A stretch of DNA of 64,000 bases from an uncultured Lachnospiraceae bacterium (GTDB lineage Bacteria; Bacillota; Clostridia; Lachnospirales; Lachnospiraceae), in contig CAKRWT010000006.1 in the NCBI GenBank assembly GCA_934418125.1, forward strand, positions 30,935 to 94,934, read 5' to 3'. A program made the position numbers and the translations under genes. Positions 25,595 through 34,856 of this stretch are shown piece by piece; the first letter of the stretch is position 1; every line of letters begins with the position of its first letter. The notes below the pieces were generated by a model. That model was not told where the DNA came from. It did no database searches and saw only the letters and a program-made list of their open reading frames with translations.

Positions 25595-26293
25595 ATGAAA
25601 AAAATTGGGATTATCGGAGCCATGGAGCTGGAAGTAGAACAGTTAAAGGAAGCGATGGAGATACAGGAAATCGTGAAGAAAGCTTCCATGGAATTTTATA
25701 CAGGTACATTAAACGGTGTGGACGTAGTTGTGGTACGTTCCGGAATCGGCAAGGTAAACGCAGCTTTATGCGTACAGATTCTGGCAGATATTTTCCAGGT
25801 TACCCATGTTATCAATACCGGCGTGGCAGGTTCCCTGAATGCTGCTTTGGATATTGGAGATATTTTGGTTTCTAAGGATGCACTTCATCATGATATGGAC
25901 GTGAGAGTCTTTGGTTATCAGTTAGGGGAAGTTCCACAGATGGGATTTCGGGAGTTTAAGGCAGATGAGGCCATGATAGAGGCTGCTGTTGCTTCCTGTA
26001 AGGCAGTCAATCCGGATATTCATGTGAAGACGGGAAGGGTTGTCAGCGGTGATCAGTTTATCTCCAGCAAAGAGGTAAAGGAGAAGCTGATTGAGAATTT
26101 TGCAGGTGACTGTGCTGAGATGGAAGGAGCTTCTATTGCACATGGTGCTTATCTGAACAACATTCCATTTGTGATTATACGTGCCATTTCTGATAAGGCA
26201 GATGACAGCGCGGAGATGGACTATCCAACCTTTGAGAGAGCCGCAGCAAAGCACTCTGCCAGATTAGTAGAGCACATGATTACACTTTTATAA
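25595..26293 (+). CDS. mtnN: 5'-methylthioadenosine/S-adenosylhomocysteine nucleosidase
   Basis: A 232-residue cytoplasmic enzyme that removes adenine from SAH and MTA; the SAH product feeds LuxS. It has the IGIIGAMELEVEQL start with the catalytic-region Glu11, NTGVAGSL, CAEMEGASIAH for ribose binding and RAISDKAD with the catalytic Asp. ATG 25595 is preferred to an upstream in-frame ATG that lies inside luxS; AAAGGAA precedes it. Confidence 0.95.
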   Translation: MKKIGIIGAMELEVEQLKEAMEIQEIVKKASMEFYTGTLNGVDVVVVRSGIGKVNAALCVQILADIFQVTHVINTGVAGSLNAALDIGDILVSKDALHHDMDVRVFGYQLGEVPQMGFREFKADEAMIEAAVASCKAVNPDIHVKTGRVVSGDQFISSKEVKEKLIENFAGDCAEMEGASIAHGAYLNNIPFVIIRAISDKADDSAEMDYPTFERAAAKHSARLVEHMITLL

Positions 26294-26344
26294 AAGAAGA
26301 ATCAGATTTTGTAGTAACGATATGTTACAGAAAGGAGATGCCGT

Positions 26345-27565
26345 ATGCTTACAACGTTAATACCCTTTTTTGATAAGGACATGAAAGTTTGCGCTTATTC
26401 CCTGTTTTCGCAGAAAGAAAACTATCTGCTGAATCCTGCTTTACAGGGGTCAGCCATGAATGATGGCGCGGCAACCGTAAGTGGGCTGGAAATCATTGAA
26501 AAGATTGGGATTGATACGCTGACTCCGGGGACAGATGTTTTCGTCCCGGTGGGACCGATTTCTATCTATTCCGATATTGAGGGGGAGGTGGATCCCCTTG
26601 GAGGTAGAATTGTACTGTTAATTGACAATAAGATTCAAAATACCGAATCTTACCGGAAAAGAATGGAACAGTTAAAGGAGAAGGGTTACAAGCTGGCAGT
26701 TCGTAAGATGCCGGTATCTGCTTTTGAACAGAGTAAAGAGATTTTTTCCCTCATGGATTATATCATTTTGGACTGTAAGAAAGTAGACGTTACCAAAGCA
26801 AAGATTTATTTTGGCAAGCTCTATCCGAATATTAAAATATGTGTCGGCAATATTGAGAGTCAGGAGCAGTTTGATACCTTTAAGAAGGATGACAGCTATG
26901 TGCTCTTTGAAGGAAAGTTCTATCGTATTCCGATTACCAAGGGCGAGACAGAGATAGCGCCATTAAAGGTAAACTATCTGGAGTTGATGAATATTGTCAA
27001 CGACAACGATTATGATTTAACTAAGGCAGCGGATATTATCAGCCGCGATACGGCACTGGTTGTGGAATTGTTAAAGATGGTAAATCACATCGCCATCAAT
27101 TCAGAGGTAACTTCTATCCGCCATGCGGCAGCAATTCTGGGACAGAAAGAATTGAAACGTTGGATAAATACAGTTATTACGAAGGAACTGTGTGCAGACA
27201 GACCGAACGAAATCTCCAGGCTGTCTCTGTTGCGCGCCAAGTTTGCAGAATGTCTGGCACCTTATTTTGGGCTGCAGGCGAAATCTTCCGAGCTGTTTTT
27301 AATGGGACTGTTCTCGGTGCTTGACATCATTCTGAATATGCCAATCGAAGAGGCACTGAAAAAGGTAAATGTATCCAAAGAAATTGGAGATGCACTGATT
27401 CAGAAGAAGGGTGATTTTGCCAGAGTATATGACTTTATTCTCTGCTATGAGAATGCAGACTGGCAGGAAGTCAGCAGACAGCTGATTGTAGAGAATATTA
27501 CCGTAAACCAGATATATGAAGCTTACATCGAAGCGGTATGCTGGTATAAAGAGATGTTCTTCTAG
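26345..27565 (+). CDS. EAL-like plus HDOD signalling protein
   Basis: A 406-residue protein of the YuxH type. The first 200 residues keep the outline of an EAL domain, but the catalytic EAL/DDFG motifs are missing, so c-di-GMP hydrolysis is unlikely. The second half is an HDOD domain (LMNIVNDNDYDLTKAADIISRD, AAAILGQKELKRWI), a non-catalytic HD relative used in signalling. AAAGGAG precedes the ATG. It probably acts as a protein-interaction module in motility or stress control, which is not provable here. Confidence 0.82.
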   Translation: MLTTLIPFFDKDMKVCAYSLFSQKENYLLNPALQGSAMNDGAATVSGLEIIEKIGIDTLTPGTDVFVPVGPISIYSDIEGEVDPLGGRIVLLIDNKIQNTESYRKRMEQLKEKGYKLAVRKMPVSAFEQSKEIFSLMDYIILDCKKVDVTKAKIYFGKLYPNIKICVGNIESQEQFDTFKKDDSYVLFEGKFYRIPITKGETEIAPLKVNYLELMNIVNDNDYDLTKAADIISRDTALVVELLKMVNHIAINSEVTSIRHAAAILGQKELKRWINTVITKELCADRPNEISRLSLLRAKFAECLAPYFGLQAKSSELFLMGLFSVLDIILNMPIEEALKKVNVSKEIGDALIQKKGDFARVYDFILCYENADWQEVSRQLIVENITVNQIYEAYIEAVCWYKEMFF

Positions 27566-27593
27566 GCGAGGTATAGATAAGAAAGTTTATCCG

Positions 27594-27637
27594 GAGGGAA
27601 GATTGGTGCCATAATGGCTAAGGTCTTCTCTCTTTTT
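27594..27637 (+). terminator. Terminator after the EAL/HDOD gene
   Basis: GAGGGAAGA (27594-27602) pairs with TCTTCTCTC (27624-27632); an inner GCCAT/ATGGC pairing shortens the loop; TTTTT follows. Confidence 0.65.
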
Positions 27638-27679
27638 AGGCAATATGGAAGAAATTTTAGGAAGTTGTGAGGAAATAAG

Positions 27680-29446
27680 ATGGAAAGGGAACATAAAAAT
27701 TATAAGTCGGGAGAATTGATAAAGAGATTTCTTCCTTACTATAAAAAATATTGGCGTATTGTGGTAATGGATTTATTCTGTGCAGGATTGACCACTATGT
27801 GCGAACTGGTACTGCCAATGATTATCCGTTATATTACCAATGCGGGAATGAGCAATCTGGCATCTTTAACAGTTGCCACCATTGTGCGGTTAGGTGTGTT
27901 GTATTTGTGCCTGCGCATAATAGATACCATGGCAAATTACTATATGGCATATACCGGGCATGTGATGGGTACCAGAATAGAAACCGATATGCGGAGGGAT
28001 GCCTACGCGCATTTACAGAAGTTGTCGGATACTTATTACAATAACACGAAGGTCGGACAGATTATGGGGCGTATTACCAACGATTTGTTTGACGTAACGG
28101 AATTTTCACACCACTGTCCGGAGGAGTTCTTTATCGCCGGTGTGAAAATGGTTATTTCCTTTGTTATTCTGGCAAGAATCAGCCTGGGGCTGACGGTAAT
28201 TATTTTCCTGGTGGTGCCGGTTATGGCGATTACCTGTACGGCCATCAATCTGCGTATGCGGGAAGCCTTCCGCAGGCAGAGGGTACAGATAGGGGAACTG
28301 AATGCCAGAATCGAGGATAGCCTTTTAGGGCAGAAGGTGGTAAAAACCTTTGCCAACGAAGAAAAGGAAAAAGAAAAGTTCGAAGAGGATAATGCGAAGT
28401 TTTTTCAGTTGAAAAAAGAAACCTACCGCTTTATGGCAGCATTCCAGACAACCACCAGGGCATTTGATGGACTGATGTATCTGGTGCTTCTTGTGGCGGG
28501 TGGAATTTTTATGGTAAAAGGAAAAATTGAACCGGGGGATTTGGTAGCTTATGTTATGTATGTCACGACTCTGATTGCTACGATTCGCCGGATTATAGAG
28601 TTCGCAGAACAGTTTCAACGTGGTATGACAGGCATTGAACGATTTATCCAGATTATGGACAGTGAAATTGAAATCTATGATGAGCCGGGAGCGGTGCCCT
28701 GCCAGAATCCGAAAGGGGATATTATCTTCCATGATGTGAGCTTTGAATATCCGGATGACCATAATGTAGTTTTCCGCAATTTGAACCTGGAGATTCATGC
28801 GGGGGAGAAGATTGCTATTGTCGGACCTTCCGGAGGAGGAAAAACCACATTGTGTAATCTGATTCCGAGATTTTATAACATCGACCAGGGGGAAATTCTG
28901 TTAGATGGAGAAAACATTCATCACTATACACTGAAAAGCCTGCGTCGGAATATCGGTATGGTGCAACAGGATGTCTATCTGTTCTCTGGAACAGTATATG
29001 AAAATATTGCCTATGGAAAAGAAGATGCCAGCAGACAGGAAGTTGAAGAGGCGGCAAAGCAGGCAGGAGCCCATGAGTTTATCATGGCGTTAAAAGATGG
29101 TTATGATACCTATGTGGGAGAACGGGGCGTGAAATTATCCGGTGGACAGAAGCAGCGTATCAGCATTGCCAGGGTGTTTTTAAAGAATCCTCCAATTCTG
29201 ATTATGGATGAGGCGACCTCTGCCCTGGACAATGAGAGCGAATTCCAGGTAGCACAGTCCTTAGAGGCACTGGCAAAGGGAAGAACCACTATTACGATTG
29301 CACACCGATTGTCCAGTATCCGCAATTCTGACAGGATTCTGGTGCTGACGGAAGAGGGAATTGTGGAGGAAGGAAATCACGAAAGTCTCCTTGCCCTGGG
29401 TGGAATATATTACCATTTCTATACCACAGCCAATACTCTGAAATAG
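27680..29446 (+). CDS. ABC exporter, MsbA-type (fused permease-ATPase)
   Basis: A 588-residue half-transporter: six membrane helices over residues 20-310, then an ATP-binding domain with Walker A GPSGGGKTT, signature LSGGQKQRISIAR, Walker B ILIMDEATSALD and the switch His in IAHRLSS. All motifs are intact, so it can work as a homodimer, unlike the pair at 30760-34772. The substrate (lipid, peptide or drug) is unknown. GTGAGGAAATAAG precedes the ATG. It stands alone behind a terminator. Confidence 0.92.
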   Translation: MEREHKNYKSGELIKRFLPYYKKYWRIVVMDLFCAGLTTMCELVLPMIIRYITNAGMSNLASLTVATIVRLGVLYLCLRIIDTMANYYMAYTGHVMGTRIETDMRRDAYAHLQKLSDTYYNNTKVGQIMGRITNDLFDVTEFSHHCPEEFFIAGVKMVISFVILARISLGLTVIIFLVVPVMAITCTAINLRMREAFRRQRVQIGELNARIEDSLLGQKVVKTFANEEKEKEKFEEDNAKFFQLKKETYRFMAAFQTTTRAFDGLMYLVLLVAGGIFMVKGKIEPGDLVAYVMYVTTLIATIRRIIEFAEQFQRGMTGIERFIQIMDSEIEIYDEPGAVPCQNPKGDIIFHDVSFEYPDDHNVVFRNLNLEIHAGEKIAIVGPSGGGKTTLCNLIPRFYNIDQGEILLDGENIHHYTLKSLRRNIGMVQQDVYLFSGTVYENIAYGKEDASRQEVEEAAKQAGAHEFIMALKDGYDTYVGERGVKLSGGQKQRISIARVFLKNPPILIMDEATSALDNESEFQVAQSLEALAKGRTTITIAHRLSSIRNSDRILVLTEEGIVEEGNHESLLALGGIYYHFYTTANTLK

Positions 29447-29567
29447 TGAGATGTAAATTTGGACAAAATAGGATTTGTTTGTTACAAAAGCATTGCATGA
29501 AAGGGGAAGAATAGAGTATAGTTAAAGGGATAGAAGAATAGGTTAACTAGAGAAAAAAGAGGGACAT

Positions 29568-30170
29568 ATGGGAGCACTATCGGCAAAAGACCAGGACAAG
29601 ATGGCAGAAGTATCACAGATTTGTATGGCGCATTCTGCTACGGCTTTGAACTTAATGATAGGGAAAGAAATTGACATCAGTGTACCAATGGTTAAGGTGG
29701 TAAACGCTGCAGATATTAAGAATATATTATGTGCGTTTGGGGTTGGAAGCGTTACTGTTCAGATTGATTTTAAAGATGGTTTCAGCGGGAATAATCTGCT
29801 GATGCTGAAGGATAATGATATTAAGATTATAATGGATTTGATGATGGGTGGTTCAGGTGTGGCAGCTGAGGGCGAGCTTAACGAAATGCACTTATCCTGT
29901 GTATCAGAGGTTATGAATCAGATGATGGGGGCTTCTGCGATTGCCCTGACAGAAATGATTCATAAGACCGTGGACATCAATCCGCCTAAAGTTATTGTTG
30001 TTCGCAGTAAGGAGGACCTTGACCAGGTAAATGGACTTTCACTGGCAGATGAGGAAATGACAATGGTAGTCTGCCACATGGAATCCAAGGGCTTGTTGAA
30101 GGGAATTATGATTCGTATTTACCCGATGACAGAAACTCGCTATATTTGTGACAATTTTAAGGTAAATTAG
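29568..30170 (+). CDS. CheC/CheX-type chemotaxis phosphatase-like protein
   Basis: A 200-residue protein with two CheC-like motifs. The second, EVMN (114-117), fits the ExxN phosphatase site, while the first, EVSQ (14-17), has Gln in place of Asn and may be weak. LLMLKDNDIKIIMDLMMGG is typical of this fold. Such proteins dephosphorylate CheY-P or form the N-terminal part of FliY in the flagellar switch; the SpoA domain of FliY is absent. The gene stands alone. Confidence 0.78.
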   Translation: MGALSAKDQDKMAEVSQICMAHSATALNLMIGKEIDISVPMVKVVNAADIKNILCAFGVGSVTVQIDFKDGFSGNNLLMLKDNDIKIIMDLMMGGSGVAAEGELNEMHLSCVSEVMNQMMGASAIALTEMIHKTVDINPPKVIVVRSKEDLDQVNGLSLADEEMTMVVCHMESKGLLKGIMIRIYPMTETRYICDNFKVN

Positions 30171-30202
30171 GAATACGATGGAGAGAATATTGTGATAAAA
30201 AG

Positions 30203-30256
30203 AAACCTTCCGGGAATGCAGTTACAGAAGAAACTGCATTTTCAGAAGGTTTTTTA
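30203..30256. terminator. Bidirectional terminator between cheC-like and comFB
   Basis: AAACCTTC (30203-30210) pairs with GAAGGTTT (30245-30252) and AATGCAGTT (30215-30223) with AACTGCATT (30232-30240); T runs flank both sides. Confidence 0.85.
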
Positions 30257-30268
30257 AATATTAAGAAA

Positions 30269-30538
30269 TCAGTTGTGATGGGGTTTTGCACCAATTACTT
30301 CAATCGCCCGGGTTACTTCCATCAGGATTTCAACCTTTGCCTGTGGAGAAGAATTATTCAGCTTCTGGTACAGGGCACCGGTATCCGTCCGCACATATTG
30401 GGAACGAAGCCTGTTTAAGGCATAGGCGGCCATATCCAGCTTGCAATTTTCGCAGGAACATATCTGTGGCATTGTGGGAAGCACTTTGTTCAGATGGTAT
30501 TCTACGGCATCTTCCATAGCATTTTTAATTCCAGTCAT
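30269..30538 (-). CDS. comFB: ComFB family protein
   Basis: An 89-residue protein of the late-competence ComFB family: NAMEDAVEYHLNKVLP, then the zinc-type Cys cluster CSCENCKLDMAAYALN. In Bacillus ComFB is encoded in the comF operon, and cyanobacterial members have been reported to bind c-di-GMP; which role applies here is unknown. The start is set by AAGGAGG eight bases before the ATG (complement of 30536-30538); an upstream in-frame ATG gives an unlikely hydrophobic extension. Confidence 0.88.
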   Translation of the reverse strand: MTGIKNAMEDAVEYHLNKVLPTMPQICSCENCKLDMAAYALNRLRSQYVRTDTGALYQKLNNSSPQAKVEILMEVTRAIEVIGAKPHHN

Positions 30539-30642
30539 AGTAGATTCCTCCTTATTGTCAAAAAGCGACGAAACACACAATAATATGTTAATACATTTTG
30601 TGAAAAGAATCAATAATTTCGCATATTTTAATAATAGTGTTG

Positions 30643-30656
30643 TGAATAATTATTCA
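30643..30656. promoter_or_regulatory. Perfect 14-bp palindrome, possible operator
   Basis: TGAATAATTATTCA lies between the divergent comFB and ABC exporter genes, 23 bases before the exporter -35 element. No regulator gene is adjacent. Confidence 0.4.
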
Positions 30657-30678
30657 TATACTTTTTATAAAATATTTA

Positions 30679-30706
30679 TTGAAGTTTTGTCAGAAAATTT
30701 TATAAT
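30679..30706 (+). promoter_or_regulatory. Promoter of the heterodimeric ABC exporter
   Basis: TTGAAG (30679-30684), 16-base spacer, TATAAT (30701-30706). Confidence 0.65.
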
Positions 30707-30759
30707 GGTAAACATTGTTAAGAAAATGCAAACAGGAAGGCAGAAGAAGGAGAAAGGAT

Positions 30760-32928
30760 ATGTTTAAGATTGTAAAATATCTGGGCGAAGCCAAAGCAGC
30801 TGTTCTGGCGATTATCCTGCTTTTAATCGTGCAGGCATATTGCGACCTGTCATTGCCGTCGTACACATCGGATATTGTGGATGTAGGCATTGAACAGGGT
30901 GGAATTGAGAATATAGCACCGCAGGTTATGCGTCAGGAAACTTATGAAAATATCAGCCTTTTTATGGAAGAGGAAGATATGCCGCTGATGGAGCAGTCAT
31001 ACATGCTGAATGACGCGGGTAACTATGAACGGAACACTTCGGACAAAGAGGTTGTTGAAACACTGGACAAGACCATGCAGATTCCGATTGTGATGGTGTC
31101 GATGCTTTCCCAGGGACAGATGGTGGACGGAAAGGAAGTTACCATAGACAGTATCCGGGAAATGGCAGATGCTGGGGTGTTGGATAAGGAAGCACTTCTT
31201 GCCATGAAAAACCAGGCTATGGAGGCATATGGCGAAGAAATGAGCGATATGATGACAGAGCAGATGGCACTGGTCTTTATAAAGGGAGAGTATGAGGCAG
31301 CGGGGCTTGATTTACAGGCGATGCAGACAAGATATCTGCTTACCACAGGCGGTAAGATGCTGCTGATGACAATTATCATGATGGTGGCGGCTATTGGTGT
31401 GGGATTTCTGGCATCCCAGACCTCTGCTGGTATCGGAATGAGATTGCGTAACCGCGTATTCCGTAAGGTTGTCTCCTTTTCTCATGCAGAGATGGATCAG
31501 TTCTCAGCGGCATCTCTCATTACGAGAAGTACCAACGATATCCAACAGGTACAGATGGTATCGGTTATGCTTCTTCGTATGGTTTGTTATGCGCCGATTC
31601 TTGGTATCGGTGGTATCATCAAGGTAAGTACCACTAGAACTGGTATGGGGTGGATTATCGTGGCAGCAGTGATTATGATTATGCTTCTTGTAGGCACTCT
31701 GGTCATGGTGGCAATGCCGAAATTCAAGCAGATGCAGAAGCTGGTAGACCGGATGAATCTGGTATCCAGAGAGATTCTGACAGGTATTCCGGTTATCAGA
31801 GCCTTTAGCAGAGAGCGGTTCGAAGAAGAACGTTTTGGCAAAGCGAATCAGGATTTGATGAAAACCCAATTGTTTACCAATCGTGTCATGACTTTTATGA
31901 TGCCGGCCATGATGCTTATTATGAATATTATTACCATTATGATTGTATGGTTTGGTGCCAAAGGCATTGATATGGGAAATATGCAGGTAGGTGATATGAT
32001 GGCATTTATTACCTACGCCATGCAGATCGTAATGTCCTTTCTTATGATTACGATGATTTCCATTATGCTTCCAAGAGCTGGTGTGGCAGCAGACCGCATT
32101 GACGAAGTGCTTCATACAGAGCCTTCCATTGTGGATGCAGAGGTTACCAGGGATGCTGAAGTAGCTGGAATAGGAGAAATTGCTTTTGAACAGGTTGATT
32201 TCCAGTTTCCGGGAGCGGATGAGAATGCGATTTCGAAGGTTTCCTTTACGGCGAAGCCAGGACAGACTACAGCGATTATTGGCAGTACCGGCTGTGGTAA
32301 GTCTACACTGTTACATCTTATCCTGCGTTTCTATGATGTGACAAAGGGACGGATTACCATAGATGGAATTGATATCCGGGAGATTTCCCAGAAGAAGCTT
32401 CATAGTATGATTGGATTTGTACCCCAGAAGGGAATCCTGTTCTCGGGAACGATTGCTTCGAACTTAAAATTTGCAGAGGAAGAAATCACAGATGAACAGA
32501 TGAAAGAGGCGGCACAGATTGCCCAGGCAACGGAGTTTATTGAAGAGAAACAGGGAACCTATGACAGCCCGATTGCGCAGGGTGGAACCAACGTTTCCGG
32601 TGGACAGAAGCAGCGCCTTTCCATTGCCAGGGCCATAGCCAGACGACCGAAGATATTCCTCTTCGATGACAGTTTTTCGGCTCTCGATTATAAGACTGAT
32701 ACGGCCTTAAGGCGGGCATTGAATGAGAAGATAGCGGACGCCACAGTTATTATTGTGGCGCAGCGTATTAGTACAATCCTTCATGCTGACCAGATTATTG
32801 TGCTGGATGAAGGCAGGATTATGGGAATCGGTACGCATGAAGAACTGTTACAATGTTGTGAAGCATATCAGGAGATTGCCAGATCCCAGTTATCTGAGGC
32901 AGAATTGAAAGGAGGTAAGCAGGCATGA
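30760..32928 (+). CDS. ABC exporter half, degenerate ATP site, with outer insertion
   Basis: A 722-residue half-transporter. Walker A is GSTGCGKST and the signature VSGGQKQRLSIAR, but Walker B ends FDDSFSALD: Asp replaces the catalytic Glu, marking the non-hydrolytic site of a heterodimer. Between the first and second membrane helices there is an insertion of about 150 residues (roughly 45-200), rich in Met, Glu and Asp, predicted to lie outside. ATG 30760 has AAGGAG upstream. It overlaps its partner by 4 bases (ATGA). Confidence 0.92.
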   Translation: MFKIVKYLGEAKAAVLAIILLLIVQAYCDLSLPSYTSDIVDVGIEQGGIENIAPQVMRQETYENISLFMEEEDMPLMEQSYMLNDAGNYERNTSDKEVVETLDKTMQIPIVMVSMLSQGQMVDGKEVTIDSIREMADAGVLDKEALLAMKNQAMEAYGEEMSDMMTEQMALVFIKGEYEAAGLDLQAMQTRYLLTTGGKMLLMTIIMMVAAIGVGFLASQTSAGIGMRLRNRVFRKVVSFSHAEMDQFSAASLITRSTNDIQQVQMVSVMLLRMVCYAPILGIGGIIKVSTTRTGMGWIIVAAVIMIMLLVGTLVMVAMPKFKQMQKLVDRMNLVSREILTGIPVIRAFSRERFEEERFGKANQDLMKTQLFTNRVMTFMMPAMMLIMNIITIMIVWFGAKGIDMGNMQVGDMMAFITYAMQIVMSFLMITMISIMLPRAGVAADRIDEVLHTEPSIVDAEVTRDAEVAGIGEIAFEQVDFQFPGADENAISKVSFTAKPGQTTAIIGSTGCGKSTLLHLILRFYDVTKGRITIDGIDIREISQKKLHSMIGFVPQKGILFSGTIASNLKFAEEEITDEQMKEAAQIAQATEFIEEKQGTYDSPIAQGGTNVSGGQKQRLSIARAIARRPKIFLFDDSFSALDYKTDTALRRALNEKIADATVIIVAQRISTILHADQIIVLDEGRIMGIGTHEELLQCCEAYQEIARSQLSEAELKGGKQA

Positions 32929-34772
32929 GTGCAGAAATCAAAACGAGCAGACCTCCCAGGCACCGGGGACCGGGCGGGGGGATGATGCCCGGCGAAAAAG
33001 CCAAGGATTTTAAGGGAACCATTGGAAAATTGGTCCGCTATATGGGAAATTATAAGTTTGGTATCCTGGCGGTTATTATTTTTGCCGTAGGAAGTACCAT
33101 CTTCAATATTATCGGACCGAAGATTCTCAGTAAGGCAACCACGGAATTGTATAATGGACTGATTGCCAAAGTACGTCATACAGGCAGTATTGACTTTGCA
33201 CGGATAGGGCAGATTCTTCTGTTTCTGTTAGGAGTGTATGTTATCAGTGCCCTGTTGTCTTTTTTACAGGGGTGGATTATGACTGGGGTATCCCAGAAGC
33301 TGTGTTTCCGGTTCCGCAGGGAGATTTCAGAGAAGATTAACCGGATGCCTATGGAATACTTTGAATCCCGCACCATAGGGGATGTGTTATCCCGTATTAC
33401 AAATGATGTAGATACGCTGGGACAGAGTCTGAACCAGAGTATAACAACCCTGATTACTTCGGTATCGACGATTATCGGTGTGCTGATTATGATGTTAAGC
33501 ATCAGCCCCTTAATGACTTTGATTGCGTTAGTCATCCTGCCGGTATCCGGTGCGCTGATTGGTGTGGTTGTGAAGTTTTCCCAGAAGCATTTCGTGGCTC
33601 AGCAGACATATCTTGGTAAAATCAATGGACAGATAGAGGAAGTATACAGCGGGCAGAATATAGTCAAAGCCTTTAACCGAGAAAAAATTGTTTTAAAAGA
33701 GTTTGAAGAGACCAATCAGATACTGTACCAGTCAGCGTGGAAATCCCAGTTTCTGTCCGGTCTGATGCAGCCGATTATGACTTTTATAGGTAATCTGGGT
33801 TATGTGGCCGTGGCAGTCAGTGGCAGCATTCTGGCAATTAAGGGAACCATTGAGGTTGGTGATATTCAAGCATTTATCCAGTATGTGAAGAATTTTACAC
33901 AGCCAATTACCCAGGTGGCACAGGTGTCGAATATGTTACAGTCCACGGCAGCTGCCGCAGAGAGAGTGTTCGAATTCCTGGAAGAAAAGGAGGAAGAGCA
34001 GTTTGTGCAGAATCCGGTAAAACTTGTTGACATTCAGGGGAGTGTCAGTTTTGAGCACGTTGTTTTTGGTTATAAGCCGGATAAGATTATTATTCATGAT
34101 TTCAGCAGTCAGGTAAAACCGGGACAAACGGTAGCGATTGTAGGACCTACAGGAGCTGGTAAGACTACTATGGTAAAGCTGTTAATGCGTTTTTATGACG
34201 TAAACAGTGGCTGCATTAAGGTAGATGGTCACGACATCCGTGATTTTAACCGAAGTGAGCTGCGGGAAAATTTTGGCATGGTATTGCAGGATACCTGGCT
34301 GTTTAAGGGAACTATTATGGAAAATATCCGTTATGGACGTCTGGATGCCACCGATGAAGAAGTCATAGAAGCGGCAAAGGCAGCACATGCCCATCACTTT
34401 ATCCAGACTCTGCCGGGTGGTTACCAGATGGAGTTAAATGAAGACGCCAGCAACGTATCCCAGGGACAGAAACAGTTGCTTACCATCGCAAGAGCCATTC
34501 TGGCAGATAATAAGATTATGATTCTGGATGAAGCAACCAGTTCGGTAGATACGAGAACGGAACAGCGTATCCAGAAAGCGATGAATAATCTTATGAAGGG
34601 ACGTACCAGCTTCGTCATTGCACACAGATTATCAACGATTAAGGATGCAGATCTCATTCTTGTAATGAGGGATGGTGACATTATCGAACAGGGAACCCAC
34701 GAGGAACTGATTACACAGAATGGTTTTTATGCAGAACTGTATAATTCCCAGTTCGAAGATGTAACGGCGTAG
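32925..34772 (+). CDS. ABC exporter half, catalytic partner
   Basis: A 615-residue half-transporter with normal Walker A GPTGAGKTT and Walker B IMILDEATSSVD (catalytic Glu present) but a changed signature, VSQGQKQLL. Together with the upstream Asp variant this is the asymmetric arrangement of BmrCD/TM287-288-type multidrug or peptide exporters. The N-terminus has an unusual Pro/Arg/Gly-rich leader before the first helix. Translational coupling by ATGA supports a 1:1 complex. Confidence 0.93.
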   Translation: MSAEIKTSRPPRHRGPGGGMMPGEKAKDFKGTIGKLVRYMGNYKFGILAVIIFAVGSTIFNIIGPKILSKATTELYNGLIAKVRHTGSIDFARIGQILLFLLGVYVISALLSFLQGWIMTGVSQKLCFRFRREISEKINRMPMEYFESRTIGDVLSRITNDVDTLGQSLNQSITTLITSVSTIIGVLIMMLSISPLMTLIALVILPVSGALIGVVVKFSQKHFVAQQTYLGKINGQIEEVYSGQNIVKAFNREKIVLKEFEETNQILYQSAWKSQFLSGLMQPIMTFIGNLGYVAVAVSGSILAIKGTIEVGDIQAFIQYVKNFTQPITQVAQVSNMLQSTAAAAERVFEFLEEKEEEQFVQNPVKLVDIQGSVSFEHVVFGYKPDKIIIHDFSSQVKPGQTVAIVGPTGAGKTTMVKLLMRFYDVNSGCIKVDGHDIRDFNRSELRENFGMVLQDTWLFKGTIMENIRYGRLDATDEEVIEAAKAAHAHHFIQTLPGGYQMELNEDASNVSQGQKQLLTIARAILADNKIMILDEATSSVDTRTEQRIQKAMNNLMKGRTSFVIAHRLSTIKDADLILVMRDGDIIEQGTHEELITQNGFYAELYNSQFEDVTA

Positions 34773-34796
34773 CTGATACTTGCTTTTTTGGCATAG

Positions 34797-34831
34797 ACAC
34801 GTTATTCTATGAGTACGTGTAATCGTAGAAT
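34797..34831 (+). other. Leader with overlapping, mutually exclusive stems
   Basis: ACACGT (34797-34802) can pair with ACGTGT (34815-34820), and ATTCTATGA (34804-34812) with TCGTAGAAT (34823-34831). The two stems interleave, so they are alternatives or a tight pseudoknot. It lies just before the efflux permease gene. Confidence 0.35.
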
Positions 34832-34856
34832 AGTATAGTAGAAAGAAGTAAGAAAA

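Noticed and set aside
27614-27670. 18-codon leader peptide before the ABC exporter
   Set aside because: It overlaps the terminator hairpin and its GGAGGG is too far (about 14 bases) from the ATG. Not supported enough to list.
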